From the NCBI GenBank assembly GCA_036023115.1, contig JAYKKT010000079.1, positions 12,143,501 through 12,207,500 of the forward strand: 64,000 nt of DNA. The letters are read 5' to 3'. The stretch's first letter is position 1, and every line of letters begins with the position of its first letter. The position numbers and the translations under genes are program-made. The notes under the pieces were generated by a model. That model was not told where the DNA came from. It worked only from the letters and a program-made list of their open reading frames with translations, and searched no databases. This document shows positions 11,118 through 22,615 of the stretch, in pieces. Origin of the DNA: Brasenia schreberi. Taxonomy: Eukaryota > Streptophyta > Magnoliopsida > Nymphaeales > Cabombaceae.

Positions 11118-11956
11118 CCCCCCACCCCCCTAGTGGGTGGGTTTTTCAAGCCTTGGACCCCACTTCCCAGCCCAGTCGAACCCAGCAGCCTGCACTACTT
11201 CCAGCCGGACCTTCCACCAGCCACCACCTCGCTCCACCTGCTCCACCACGCCCCAGCCGACCAACCATCCGTCGCCACCCTCTTCATCCCGCCGAACCTG
11301 CCCCATCCACCATCACACCCGGCTTCTCCTCAGCCACCTGCCGCCTCCCATCACTTGGTTAGTACCCCATACCCTACTTCACCTCTTCTCCACTTCCCCT
11401 CCACTCTTAACCATCCACCCTACCACCACCTTACCCTAACACCAGCCACCTGCTGCCACCACTCCCATTCGGCCAAGCCTCAACCGACCTAACTACCTGC
11501 CACTACCTAACCACCCTAGCTACACCCGGCCACCCTATTCGACTCCCTAAGACCTGCCCATATCACTCCCTTACACCCACTACCACCTTGCCCCATCACC
11601 TAGCTAGCTTCCTTCCCATACTCCACCCATAGCCACTCTAGCAGCCCGCCACCACCAAGTCCCCTTAGTCGGCCACTCCAACCGACTACCACCTGTCCCT
11701 TCGGTCAGCCACCCGCCAGCCATATCCGTCCCCTAGGTACTCCCTTAGCCTCCCTTAGTGCCACATTCCCTTGGCACCCCATCCTTAGCATCCGGCACCC
11801 CATCCCTAGCACCCGGCCACCTTCAAGGCGCCTCTCCCGCACCCCATTTGCAGCAGGCCAGCACCTCTTGCCGTTCACCCTCGTGGAGCTCCCTTTTGCA
11901 GCCTAAGGCGAAGGTGAAGCCCACGCTCAAGCAAGGCATCTACGGACCAGCTACTA

Positions 11957-11962
11957 GTAAGT
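11957..11962 (+). promoter_or_regulatory. Conserved splice-donor-like GTAAGT in E3 LTR
   Basis: CTACTA-GTAAGTGCCTAA matches the donor consensus. It is kept in all complete LTRs of both types (minus-strand copies 1807-1812, 4440-4445, 25608-25613, 34772-34777, 38822-38827; plus copies at 46463 and 57708). Paired with the AG at 13535-13536 it would define a leader intron of 1580 nt. Confidence 0.45.
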
Positions 11963-12195
11963 GCCTAACTCGGTCTTTAGTTGTATACTTGCTTGAGATT
12001 CAATTCGATATGGGGTTGTAATAACGGAGCATAGTCTCCCCCCGCTTGTAATAACGTGGCTTGGCACACCCACACACGTGCACTCTCCTAGTTGTGCACG
12101 ATTTTCAACACACACGGGCCTAATCAGCCCCTAATACATAAGTATATACATATACTTTCATTTTTGAAGGGTTTTGCTTAAGTTGGGTGCGTTGT

Positions 12196-12815
12196 CTTTC
12201 AATTCAAGCACTCACACACATTGAGCTTTCGCTCTTATTTGAAAGACCCAAGTAAGGGCCGACCTATACTATTTGGGTTTCATTTCATGTCGTGTGGGTA
12301 AGTCTTTCAATTCAAGCACTCTCACACACATTGAGCTTTCACTCTTATTTGAAAGACCCAAGTAAGGGCCGACCTATACTATTTGGGTTTCATTTCATGC
12401 CGTGTGTGTAAGTCTTTCAATTCAAGCACTCTCACACACATTGAGCCTCCGCTCTTACTCCCAAGACCTTAGTCAAGGCCTATTGCAGTTATATTTGGGT
12501 TTAATTTCATGTCGTGTGCGTAGTACTTCAATTCAAGCACTCTCACACACATTGAGCTTTCGCTCTTACTCCCAAGACCTTAGTCAAGGCCATACTGCAA
12601 TTTATATTTGGGTTTAATTTCATGTCGTGTGCGTAGTACTTCAATTCAAGCACTCTCACACACATTGAGCTTTCGCTTTTACTCCCAAGACCTTAGTCAA
12701 GGCCATACTGCAATTTATATTTGGGTTTAATTTCATGTCGTGTGTGTAAGTCTTTCCATTCAAGCACGCACCCACATTGAGCCTTCGCTCTTATTTGCAA
12801 GACCCGAGTAAGGGC
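12196..12815 (+). repeat. Tandem repeat array in E3 5' LTR
   Basis: Six units of about 108-114 bp, each holding CTTTCAATTCAAGCACTC, ACACACATTGAG, CGCTCTTA and AAGACC..AGT.AAGG boxes. The units lie downstream of the TATA box, so they would be transcribed, or spliced out if the leader intron is real. Confidence 0.85.
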
Positions 12816-13423
12816 TCATATACATACTCTATATACATATCTCCCTTCGGCATTTATATTTCAAGTCATTTCCCTTCGGTTATTTCCCTTCGGTTATTTC
12901 CCTTCAGTATCGTCTTTACATTCGGGTTTTCCCTTTGGAGTAGCGTGAGTTTGCATTGCATCTACATCATACTACGAGGTAGGACGCATATTGCATCAAA
13001 GCAAGCCCCGCTCGAATTCGCCCATGTAGTGGAGTGTTCATAACACACAAACTAGGTGGCCCGAAAAGGGATAAAAGGAAAGACTTAGGCACGTGCAAAT
13101 CCACGTGATCTAAAATATGCAACCGCATCTAAAAGACCTGAATTAGACACCTCGAACCACTTCGTAGACTTTCTCTCCCACAACTCGATTTTTGCAAAGC
13201 GTACAGACTGACCCTTGCGCATCGGTGCAAGAAGGTCTGCGACGACAAGAGCTCACTTGCTCGCAGTCGCCACGATTAGAAGTCAGTGTTAAATATATCT
13301 TCGTTAGCTTAGGTAAGCTAGCTGTTACGCCCTGTTTGCATAAATAGGCCTTAGACACACGAGAGGATCCGCTCCGAGCCCTGAAAAGGTGAGAGGCGGG
13401 GATTTTCGCGTATCTACAGAGAT

Positions 13424-13441
13424 TGGCACGCCCGGTGGGAC
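13424..13441 (+). other. E3 primer-binding site
   Basis: TGGCACGCCCGGTGGGAC starts five bases after the LTR end. It begins with the TGG that pairs with a tRNA CCA end. The same 18 bases occur in E4, E5 and E7. I could not assign the tRNA with confidence. Confidence 0.85.
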
Positions 13442-13561
13442 GTGAGCCTTTCAAAAATCGAGTTTTTAAGTAGAAGTCTTGTGAAATTTTTTAAAAGGTG
13501 TCATTTTTAAACTTATTTTTCTTTGCTTGTACTTAGGACATTTTGAAAAAGCTTGAAAAGC

Positions 13562-16431
13562 ATGTCAAAATCCAATCCAAGTGAAGTGTCGAGCCAAGGC
13601 TCATAAGCATCAAGTTCTCACTCTAGGAGGATTTTCAAAAACAAAATAAAACTAGATGAAATCGAGGACTTGAGAAGGGAGTTTGAGGCCAAAATCGATG
13701 CTCTCAGCCAAGAGGCTAAAGTAGGCGATTCATATTCATCAAACGGTGAACAAAGGCCTAAAAAGAAATCTGAAAAACCTCACAAGCACAAAGAGGCCTC
13801 CGTAATGGAAGGCAACCAATACCACGAGTCCTTCACACAAAAGGACCGTAAAGCCCTACAACAGTTGCTGAAAGGGCAGAATAAAGAGAAAAGAAGCTAC
13901 GCCCTGTCTGATTTCCTTCCTATGGATTACGAAACAGATAGTGATGATGAAATACCGAACTTCCATCGGTATGATGGCATGGGAGACCCTAGGTCTCACT
14001 TGCAGCTTTTCTCGCGTCGAGCCCATAAGAAGAAAAAGGACTCGATGAAATGGGTGTATTGGTTCCCTTTATCCCTTAAAGGCACAGCTGCCAAATGGCT
14101 GGCTTCCTACGACTTAAGCCAGTTCACTACTTTTGAAGAGTTAGCGAACTGCTTCATGCAAAGATTTGCATACAACGTAGAAGTCACGCCGACTCTGAAT
14201 ACCTTAAGGGATACAAAGCAAGGCATGAACGAAGACGTACATGCCTTCATTATAAGATGGAGGTTGCTTTTGGGCCAAGTGCGAGAGCCCATATCCGAAG
14301 GATGCGCAGTAATGCTCATCCTGGATAATTTTAAAAGCGAGTTAAAAACCCTTCTCTCGCTCCATGAGATTTCAACTTTTCATAAGTTGATCAAAAAGGC
14401 TTCCCTTTTCAAAACCAACTTGCGAAAAGGGACATACGATCACTTGTGGAAAGGAAGTGCCATTCCAAAAACCCGCTTGGAAAAGCCCATCGCATATGGG
14501 CTGCCCACGATGGACAAAGGGGCAAAGCCCCATAAAATCGCCAATGTCCGGGTGGATCCAAGCGTGGTGGGCACTTCCAAAAATTTTGAAAAGTTAGAAA
14601 ATAAGAGGGAGCGAAATTTTCAAAAACCGATTGAAAAACGGGAGTACACTCCGCTGGGGCAACCTGTGTCGGAGGTCCTAAACCTCCTACTTGCCCAGGG
14701 CATGATAGAACTCCCTGAAATCCCCGAAGGAGTCACTTCCAAAGGTGGTATTTAAATCGATTTTGTAAGTATCATTGGCTCAAAGGCCATGATACCAAAC
14801 ACTGCTTCTCCCTCTTAAATAAAATTGAGAACTTGATAGCAGAAGGCCGGCTCCAGGTCACTGCGGAACCTGAGCCACCTCAAGCTATCTTCAAGGAACC
14901 CTTTCCCAAACATGCCAGTGGCAGTGGGAAAGGAAAGGAGGTATGTACCCTCACCATTTTCAAGGAACTAGCGCAAAAACCAGAACCTGGTCGACCTACT
15001 TGTGCGCCCATTCTTGTACTATGCAAGAAGCCTGCCCAAGTCATCATTCAGGGACCACCAAAAGTGGAAACCCCAGTAAAACCAGTTTTAAAAATCCAAG
15101 GTTCTCCTCATCTCATCCATAGAGCTAAATTTAGCGCGAACCCTAGGCCGGTCGTTGGGGAAGTCACTAGATCCGGGAGGATCTATCAACCCCCGCACCT
15201 TCAAGGTGCTCAAAAGGTGGTCAGTGTGCCTAGCCCCTCAAAAGCATGTATCCCTAGTGTTCTGCCAAAAGCAGATAAGGACAAAGTCATCCTAAATCTT
15301 TATGACTTCGAAAACCACCTTTCAAAGATTCCTATTCACATGTTTATCTTAGAGCTTATAAAAACCTATCCTAGGCATAGACTTGTATTAGAAAAAATTC
15401 TAGAAAGGGCCAAGGTTGATTCGAACATAAGTCCGGAATCCTTGTCTGCCCAAGTGGCTTTATTAGGAGCAAAATCGTCCATCACTTTCTCAGAAGATGA
15501 TGTAGATAGGCATTACGAATCCCATAACCAGGCCCTACATATCGAGGTGGTTCTAAACAACCACTCTCTGGACAGGTGCCTAGTCGATGGTAGAGGAGGG
15601 CTCAACATTCTTCCACTTCATGTGGTGTATAAAATCGGAGTTACCTTGACTTCAGTGAACCCAAGCCCCATCGTTATCACTGGATACGATGGAAATGCGT
15701 CTAGACCTTTAGGATCCATCGAACTCCCAATGGAAACGGGAGGGATCGAACACATAGGGGTGTTCCATGTCTTGGACATCCACCCCCATTATAACCTGTT
15801 GCTGGGAAGGCCCTAGATACACAGTTTGTGCGTTGTGCCATCCACCTTCCACAGGTGTGTCAAGATCCCTTTTAGGGACCAGGTCATAGTGATCCTAGGT
15901 GAGAGTCACCCACAGCTTCAGGGGATCATAAACTCCCCTTGTTTATCAAGTTCCCAGGCCCATGAGGCTAACCTGGGGCAAATTATGGTTGAGCCACCTC
16001 GGCTCGTGTTAAACAACCCTAGGAAGGTTGTATGTGTGAAGGGGCTGTCCAAAGTAGGCCCCCTCCCGACTCTAATCCTTCTAAGAAAACCCATGCGTTT
16101 CTTATTTCCAAAGCCCCTGGACAAGAGGCCATACGAGCATAATATGGACGATAGCATGTTCCAGGACCACGATTTATATCAAACCTTTTCAAAAAACAAG
16201 AAATCGTGGAACATGTTGTTGAACATGGGCTACACGCCCTACAAGAGTCTAGGGGCACAGAACCAGGTTCTCCTAGAGCCCATCCTTCCTAGGGCCAATC
16301 CAAGCTGATATGGGATCGGCTATACTCCCCGAATACCGCCAGAGCCACCCCTTATGACCACCTGGGTCAAGGGTGCCCCGGAACCTACCTTAGAAGAGAC
16401 CTACGATTTAGATCTCCTATTCCGAGTCTAA
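13562..16431 (+). pseudogene. E3 gag-protease, broken
   Basis: Gag starts at the ATG at 13562 (MSKSNPSEVSSQGS) and hits a TAA at 13604. The capsid-like part (FHRYDGMGDPRSHL, KWVYWFPLSLKGTAAKWL, FEELANCFMQRF, MNEDVHAFIIRWR) runs to 14755, where one lost G shifts the frame. A zinc-knuckle-like CHHC element follows (K-YHW-KGHDTKHC, first Cys at the shift). The protease has LVDGRGGLNILP, with DGR/DGG in place of D-T/S-G. Further stops are a TAG at 15814 (GRPW to GRP-stop) and a TGA at 16306. The frame ends LLFRV-TAA at 16431. The last 178 codons lie in the predicted 556-nt intron. Confidence 0.9.
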
Positions 16432-16454
16432 CCCGTAGTGTTTTCCCTTTGTAG
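15899..16454 (+). other. Predicted retained intron at E3 pro/RT boundary (556 nt)
   Basis: Donor CTAG/GTGAGAG, branch-like CTAAC about 23 nt before the 3' AG, pyrimidine tract, acceptor TTTGTAG/GT. Removing it joins codon G(15898)+GT(16455-16456) and enters pol at ATG ATG GAA GAT in frame, skipping the gag-pro TAA. E5 and E7 give exactly the same length. The Ogre elements of the same clade are known to carry a partly spliced intron between pro and RT. This is an inference from sequence only. Confidence 0.7.
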
Positions 16455-16456
16455 GT

Positions 16457-19400
16457 ATGATGGAAGATCCCTTTTCTAAAAATACAAAACATTTGAAAAG
16501 CTTAAAATTAAGAAAATCGAAAAACAAGAAAAACTAAAAACAATGGAAAAACAAAAACTCGAAAAAAGAGTGCTTTATATAGTTCCCAAGGTTCTTGTTT
16601 TACAAAAAACCAAAAAAATCAAAAATTTGGAAAATACCAAAAAGATTTTGTATATAGCTGCTCCTGGTAGGACTTTGGCAAAAGAAAAGGATTTCGAAAG
16701 AAACGTCGTCTGCATAGCCAGACCAAAAATTTTGAAATCACTTGAAAATCCAAGTACAAAACCAGGTCATTTTGAAAACCATGCATCAAATTCCCTCGGT
16801 TCTATAGCCCACGAGAATGATCAAAGCCCAGAAGTGGATCCCCTTGAGGAAGATCCCACTTCTGAGCTCCTAGAATTTCATAGAATTCTCGATTTTGAAA
16901 AACCTTCCCAATCAGTAGGAGGAGATTTCATAGAGGTGAACCTAGGGGACGATTCCAATCCCAAAACCATCAAAATAGGGGCAAGCTTGCATGAAACTGA
17001 AAAGTTAGCATTCATTGCATTTCTACGAACCTATTTAGATGTGTTCGCATGGATGTATGAAGACATGCCGGGCATAGATCCTAGCATTGTCGAGCATCGT
17101 CTTCCCTTAGATGCAGGTGTAAAACCCATAAAGCAAAAGCTCAGGAAAATACACCCGAATGTACACACGCAAGTCAAAGAGGGTTTAGAAGATCTGCTAA
17201 AAGACGGATTTATAAAACCCATTGCGTATTCTGATTGGTTATCAAATATCGTTGTAGTTCGAAAAACCAATGGGAAAATTCGAATATGCATCGATTTCAG
17301 AAACCTGAATAAAGCCACTCCTAAGGATAATTATCCTTTACCAAACATAGATTTGATAGTCGATAGTACTGCAAATCATGAACTGTTTTCATTTATGGAT
17401 GGCTATTCAGGCTATAATCAAATCAAACTAAGTCCACGAGAACAGGGTAAGACCGCCTTCACAACCCCATGGGGCACGTACTGCTATACAGTCATGCCCT
17501 TTGGTTTGAAAAACGCCGGCGCAACATACCAACGAGCCATGACCACGATCTTCCATGATCAAATTCATGAGCTTGTAGAAGTGTATGTAGATGATCTCTT
17601 GGCAAAATCCAAAACCCGATGCACTCATATCGAATGTTTACAAAAGATTTTCGAAAGGCTTAGGCTTTACAAAGTAAAGCTAAACCCTCAAAAATGTGTG
17701 TTCGGGGTAGAATCAGGAAAGCTTCTAGGCTTTATGGTGAGCCAAAAGGGAATAGAAGTCGACCCCTCTAAGTGTCGAGCCATCATAGACATGGCTCCAC
17801 CCTCCAATCTCACCCAAATCCGTAGCCTCCAGGGTCGCTTACAATCCGTTCGCCATTTCATATCGAATCTGGCAACTAGATGCGAACCCTTCAACAAACT
17901 GTTGAGGAAGGGCACGAAATTCTTATGGGATGACGAATTCCAGAAGTCCTTCGAGAGACTGAAGGCATACTTGGTTAATCCCCCCGTTTTGAATCCTCCA
18001 AAGCAAGGAAAACCGCTTTTATTATACATTTCCGTGCATGCAAATGCTTTAGGAGCCCTGTTGGCTCAATACGAGGATGACATCCATAAGGAGTATGCCA
18101 TCTACTATATTTCGAAAACTCTCTTGGCTTATGAACGAAATTATCAAGCCATGGAGAAGACGTGCTTGGCCCTAGTCTGGGCCTGCCAGAAATTCAGGCA
18201 CTATTTCCTAGATCATGAGATCTGGATAGTGTCCAAGCTTGATCCAATCAAGCACTTGTTTGAAAAACCCATTCTCACGGGTAGATTGGGCAAATGGCAA
18301 CTCCTTCTAATGGAGTATGATATGAAATACCATCACCAGATCTCCATTAAGGGGCAAGCAATAGCAGATTACGTGGCTGAATTCCCCTTAGAGGACGCAT
18401 ATCCCACTCTTGTCGAAATGCCTGATGAAGGCATATTGCAAAACCATTTTCAAAACCACATTTTGGCAAATTCTTTCGAAAACCAAGTGTGGAAGATGCA
18501 CTTCGATGGGGCACGAAACCAATGAGGGGCTGGTGCTGGGATCATCCTAATCTCCCCTGAAAAGGGTGAGATTCCCATAGCAGTCCGCTTAGATTTCGAA
18601 TGTTCCAACAACGTAGCTGAGTATGAAGCACTCATACAAGGCTTAAGAATTTTGAAAACTCTAGGGGCATCATGCATCGAGGTCTTTGGAGATTCGCTCC
18701 TTGTCATAAACCAGGTTTTAAAAATTTGGCAAGTACGTAATGAGAAACTACTTCCATACCACGAGTTGGCCACTCGATTGGTCCAATCCTTCCAATGGTG
18801 TAAACTCACACACATAGGAAGAGAGGACAATGGTATCGCCGATGCCCTCTCCTCCTTGGGTTCAGCCCTGAAGGTCGATCCCATTTCAGGGACCAGATCT
18901 TTGGAAATATGGCATGCGCCCCACCCATCCACACACGACTTGGATATTTGCCAAAACAACCCAGAGTCTATTGAAAAACCCTTGTTTTATGACATAAAAT
19001 AATTTTTAGAAAGTGGGGGATTCATCGAGGATGCCACATCCAAAGATAAGGCATTCATTCGTAAGATTTCGACCCGATACACCATTCTGGGTGGGGTCTT
19101 ATACAAAAAAAGTTTTACCGGCATTCTGCTTAGGTGTATCGACCTAGAGGAGGCTAGGATAGTGATGCATGAGTTCCACAATGGAGAATGTGGAGGTCAT
19201 GTAAATGCCAACATGATGGCAATGAAAATACTTAGAGGGGGCTATTTTTGGTCCACCCTGAAAAGGGATTGCCACGACCATGTTAGGAAGTGTCATCCAT
19301 GTCAAGTGCATGGGCACGCCATTCATATCCCATCATCTGCATTGCATTCCGTGGTCAGCCCCTGGCCATTTACCATGTGGGCATTTGACATCATAGGCCC

Positions 19401-20229
19401 AATATTTCCAAAGGCCTCGAATGGGCATCGATTTATTTTAGCAGCCACGGAGTATTTCTCCAAGTGGCTGGAAGCCATTTCCCTAACCAATGTAATGGGG
19501 CAACATGTGGTGGATTTCATCCGGAAGAATATCTTGGCTCGATTTGGGCTTCCACGAGACCTTGTGTCTGATAATGGTACCCCATTCAAGAATGAGCGGA
19601 TGGTTAAGTTGTGCAATACGTATGGCATAACTCACCACTTCTCCTCGCCCTACTACCCTCAAGGCAATGGCCAAGCCGAAGCCACAAACAAGACTCTCAT
19701 TAGTATTATTGAGAAAACCTTAGAGAAGGGTAGGACGTGGCACGAGAAGCTGGATGAAGCCTTATGGGCTTATAGGACTTCCATCCGGACTCCCACGAAT
19801 GTCACACCATTCGAATTGGTCTATGGCACAAACGCCATTCTTCCCATTCATACTCAACTGCATTCATTCCATACATCCATAGCACTCGACCTCCCTCTAG
19901 AGACGCTTTAGCATGCTAGGATGGCTGAACTAGATTTGCTAAATAAGAGGCGACTCCTTGCCATGGATCATGCTCGTGCATACCGGCAAAGGATAGCCCG
20001 ACATTATAGCAAACACATGAGACCTCGCCACTTTGAAGTGGGGGATCTGGTTTTAAAAACTATCCATCATCGTGGCCCACACCCCCTAGGCAAGTGGTGC
20101 CCCAACTGGGATGGACCCTATGTTCTACGAGCAACCACTACGAACAATTCGTATTGGTTGATCGATGTAGAAGGTAGGAATTTAACAGATCCTATAAACA
20201 TTCAATACTTAAAGAAGTATCATGTGTAA
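16457..20229 (+). pseudogene. E3 pol: RT, RNase H, aRNH, integrase, broken
   Basis: Starts ATG ATG GAA GAT 25 nt after the gag-pro stop, in the +1 frame. One lost A near 16487 shifts the Lys-rich N-terminus; the frame recovers from 16543 for 660 codons. RT carries DFRNLNKATPKDNYPLPN, the GYSGYNQI box and VEVYVDDLLAKS. The first RNase H reads LYISVHANALGALLAQ, without the catalytic Asp. aRNH has FDGARN, AEYEAL, GDSLL, DNGIADAL. Integrase has GECGGH...CHPCQ, WAFDIIGP, VSDNGTPF and GQAEATNK. Stops: TGA 18523 (CGA), TAA 19000 (CAG), TAG 19909 (CAG). The natural end is YHV-TAA at 20229. Confidence 0.92.
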
Positions 20230-21380
20230 GATCTGGATTAAATTCCATTTTTCGAAAATTTATAGGGATAGCTGCCCTAAGACATGTGAATAAGGTGCAA
20301 AGGCAAACTCGTGTGGGCTTGAGTGAGAGAATTCGCACTTGTGAAAGAGTGGAGTCTTCAAAACCGTGGTTACATTTCAAAATCCTTCTTCTTACAAAGA
20401 AAGGCCTAGTTCAATATAGCAAGATACTTGCAAGTAGTACGTGCTATTTCTAAATAGGCTGATCTAGAATGAATCGAGTGTAGGCTTGGGATAAGTCCTC
20501 CCCTCTTCTCTTCTATTTCCCAGAAGGAAAACAAAGGCCCAAACAAAAGGGAATTTCCCATTCAAAGTATCTTTCCAAAAGAAAGAAACCAGAATTAGAA
20601 AGAAAATCGATTCTCTTATGAAAAAGAGGGATTAAAGAAAAAATACTCCCAAAGGGAGACCCTCGATGAAAAAAAAAGGAAAAAGAGGCCAAAAAGCTCA
20701 AAAAGAGCAGTTTTTCGCCTTCTATGCCTTAAACCACGGGACGCTTCAGAAGGGACCGTGGTATCTCTTCCCCATCCCTGGCTTATCCCAAGCTAAAACA
20801 TGGTTCATTTTGAGGAATCCTAAAGTAAAAATAGGATTTACTTACTTGAATTTCATTTTGTTTGAGAATTCGATGTTTCGAGTAAGACGTAGGAATTTGA
20901 AATATGCCTTGTTTTCTTATTAAACCTCTGCTAGATAAGCGAGTGTTAAGTCTCAAACAAGGGCAAGCACGAAGAGCTCGAGATCCTTAGAATCGAGGCT
21001 CAAGACAGTTGTCCCTTTTGTAAATAGCTTTTGTAAATAAGTTTTGAAAACCGAACATCGAATAGCATAGGATTTGCTCACTTTGAGTAGTAGGCCTTGT
21101 AAGTCTCTAGAGTTCGACCACATCTGGTCCCTGGGAGGTCGCCACTTTTGGCACCACACCCATGTCATTTGCATTCCACGCATGGTACTTGCATAAACAT
21201 GATCCCATTTAGGACCAGATTCCATGTAGAACCCTTTGGCGTGATATCTCCTCCTACCAGGGTTTTAAAAGTGAGATTTTGCTAAAGATTGGGATGATCC
21301 CATATTTTTATGGATAGATCTAGGGAGACATTAAAAGGGGTGTTTGTCATCTTTGCCCTTATCCAAATCGATTTGGACAA
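20230..21380 (+). other. E3 3' non-coding internal region
   Basis: About 1.15 kb with no credible ORF. It contains an A-rich purine stretch (20570-20700), the mini-hairpin CTCCC-AAA-GGGAG at 20646-20658, and GCTC-A5-GAGC at about 20697-20709. The region aligns over its length with those of E2, E4, E5 and E7, so it is a true part of the family. Its role is unknown. Confidence 0.7.
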
Positions 21381-21397
21381 GGCCAAAGAGGGGCATC
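21381..21397 (+). other. E3 polypurine tract
   Basis: GGCCAAAGAGGGGCATC abuts the 3' LTR start TGTAAACA at 21398. The purine core AAAGAGGGG is the expected plus-strand primer. Confidence 0.85.
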
Positions 21398-22608
21398 TGT
21401 AAACACCCCGAAATCCCACGAATTTCTCAAATTCATTTGGTTTTGTAAAAGCAGCCCCAAAGGGCTATTTTGAGTCTGGAAAGCTAGGAGCCTTCCAGAC
21501 AACCCTGTATATATGTTTTAAACTTCATATTTCAAAAATATATAATATGGCTTTTGAAAACCTTTTAAAACACGTTTTTGAAACCCCAAAGCAGCTTGGC
21601 CTAATCAAGACAGGACCAGCGAAGTCAAAGAGAGCCCGGAACCGGAGCACATGTCGAGCCCGACACAACAACTCTGATATCAAATCCATACCCCCAGGAT
21701 CTCGAACGTCCAAGACCCTGTTATTATCAAAATGTCATTTGAAGTCATCTCCGGAAGGCAGAAACAAAGGCGAACGATCATGTTGGCGAAGACCCAACGC
21801 AGACGGAGTGCTGATGCTGTCAGACCCCGCACAAATCGTCCATTTCGAACACAGCTCGAAGGAGTCAGAGTTCAGTTTGGATCGGATCTGGACCATATAT
21901 ATCCAGATCCCAATCCAAACCCATATGTGGACTTGGATTTGGATTTGGATCCAGAGATCCATTCCAATATCCATATCCATGGCCCACATCACCTTCTCAT
22001 AAATGGAGGTGGGACCCACTTGAATTTCACGTGGGATCATGGGCATGAGAGAGAGTGGGGGTGGATAAGATCAAGTGTGTTGTAATTAAGCTTGACTTGT
22101 GTGTCAAGTTTGGGGTTAATCATGCGGGTTAGCCTAGTTAAGTGGGTTTAAGCTTGTAATTAGCCAAAACCTAACCTAGGGCTGCACCAACATGATGTGG
22201 TTGAGGTCCATGGGTCATGCAAAGGGAGGTCCTTCCCTAATTAGGCTCCACCCCTAATCTGAGCTTAATCACCTAACCCACTTCCCTAATCCCGGCCTAA
22301 TCCCAACCTAATCACCTAACCCACTTCCCTAATCCTTCCCTAAACCTAGGTTAATTTCCCTAAACCTAGCCTAATCCTAGCCTAATCACCTAACCTAGCT
22401 CACTAAACCTCACTCTAGAACCAACCCACCTAACTAAACCCTAAACCACTAAACCACCCCATCTAAACCTAGCACACCATATCCCCCAAAACCATTAAAA
22501 GAAAATATATGGCCCTACCCTAATACCAGCCCACCATATCACCTTACCACCCTCCCTAGACCACCTAACCACTACCCCAAAACCACCCCCACCGCCCTTC
22601 ACAAAGGC

Positions 22609-22615
22609 TATAAAC
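22609..22615 (+). promoter_or_regulatory. TATA box of chimeric LTR
   Basis: TATAAAC at the position equivalent to 11109 in the E3 5' LTR. As the LTR precedes E4, this E3-derived promoter now faces E4, but E5 is inserted between them. Confidence 0.6.

Larger units (their letters stand above)
9864..13418 (+). repeat. E3 5' LTR (3555 bp, complete)
   Basis: Runs from TGTAAACA to TATCTACA with the PBS five bases downstream. In order it holds: a U3 inverted repeat GGATCTGGA/TCCAGATCC (10350-10376) and GGATTT repeats; a CCTAA-rich block (10690-10980); a TATA box (11109-11117); a Pro-rich-looking C-rich leader; GTAAGT (11957); six tandem units (12196-12815); CACGTG boxes (13090-13095, 13102-13107); and the U5 hairpins (13210-13237, 13303-13322). 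It is complete and is the reference for the type I LTR. Confidence 0.92.

Noticed and set aside
13424..13441. Naming the primer tRNA from the PBS
   Set aside because: The complement ends in GGGCGTGCCA, but I could not match it reliably to a plant tRNA without a search; a loose likeness to some tRNA-Arg 3' ends is not enough.
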